NCBI GenBank assembly: GCA_013297885.1
Contig: JAAFIR010000019.1
Location: forward strand, 30,979-94,978
Length of the DNA: 64,000 bases
Origin: Leptospirales bacterium
Lineage (GTDB): Bacteria > Spirochaetota > Leptospiria > Leptospirales > Leptospiraceae
Direction of reading: 5' to 3'
This document shows, piece after piece, positions 63,990 through 64,000 of the stretch (its first letter is position 1; each line of letters starts with the position of its first letter). Position numbers and translations under genes: made by a program. A model generated the notes under the pieces. The model had not been told where the DNA came from. It made no database searches and saw only the letters and a list, made by a program, of their open reading frames with translations.

Positions 63990-64000
63990 CGAACAAGGCT

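Overview
The window is a very A+T-rich stretch of a Leptospira-like spirochaete chromosome (Leptospiraceae). The assignment rests on several things seen together. There is a type II secretion run gspJ-K-L-M-N. Many lipoproteins have short, degenerate lipoboxes. Signalling genes are unusually dense (7TMR-DISM-type and hybrid histidine kinases, STAS/SpoIIE partner-switch proteins, a class III cyclase). There is a broken gene that resembles the Leptospira-enriched DUF1564 family. No rRNA, tRNA or CRISPR array was recognised.

Layout. 1-5041: an outer-membrane barrel protein (start lost beyond the window) and a phospholipase D-like lipoprotein whose signal peptide appears split by an inserted structured repeat. 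5113-6482: an IS3-family insertion sequence with a nonsense-disrupted orfB. 6542-12903: hybrid kinase, thrS, lpdA and a VapBC toxin-antitoxin pair. 12955-14923: a eukaryote-like ornithine/diamino acid decarboxylase flanked by a dead and an intact copy of the same small membrane protein gene. 14935-22137: SH3 lipoprotein, response regulator, DISM-type kinase, GH13 glycosidase and an oligopeptide-binding lipoprotein. 23023-32491: sucCD, a TolC-like protein, then a tightly coupled kinase / ABC-type binding protein / kinase / receiver cassette. 32585-38409: gspN-M-L-K-J with a secreted nuclease gene and a YidB-like gene upstream. 38670-43127: glpF-type channel, hypotheticals, lipoproteins and an M48 peptidase. 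43274-53366: rdgB, STAS, ferredoxin-MBL, kinase plus receiver-ATPase, TonB-like, LolA-like, second STAS, EamA transporter, YgjP-like peptidase and SpoIIE phosphatase. 53370-55421: a repeat-rich accessory stretch with the DUF1564-like pseudogene. 55422-63440: an unorthodox chemosensory operon (tandem receptor-like protein, double CheW, CheA hybrid, receiver-adenylate cyclase).

The most unusual signal is a dispersed family of about twelve structured repeats, almost all intergenic. Each copy has an outer stem closed by a GGGCGAW-like left end and a complementary right end, a first hairpin of unrelated sequence, a conserved linker (CCGAGCT or CCGTGCTTTC), a second and sometimes branched hairpin, and a right end resembling TTCAATCCCTTTCGC. 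The stems co-vary between copies, so structure is kept while sequence drifts. One copy sits in frame inside a lipoprotein signal peptide. This family is the best candidate for an undescribed element.

All calls are from reading sequence and translated proteins; no database search was run.
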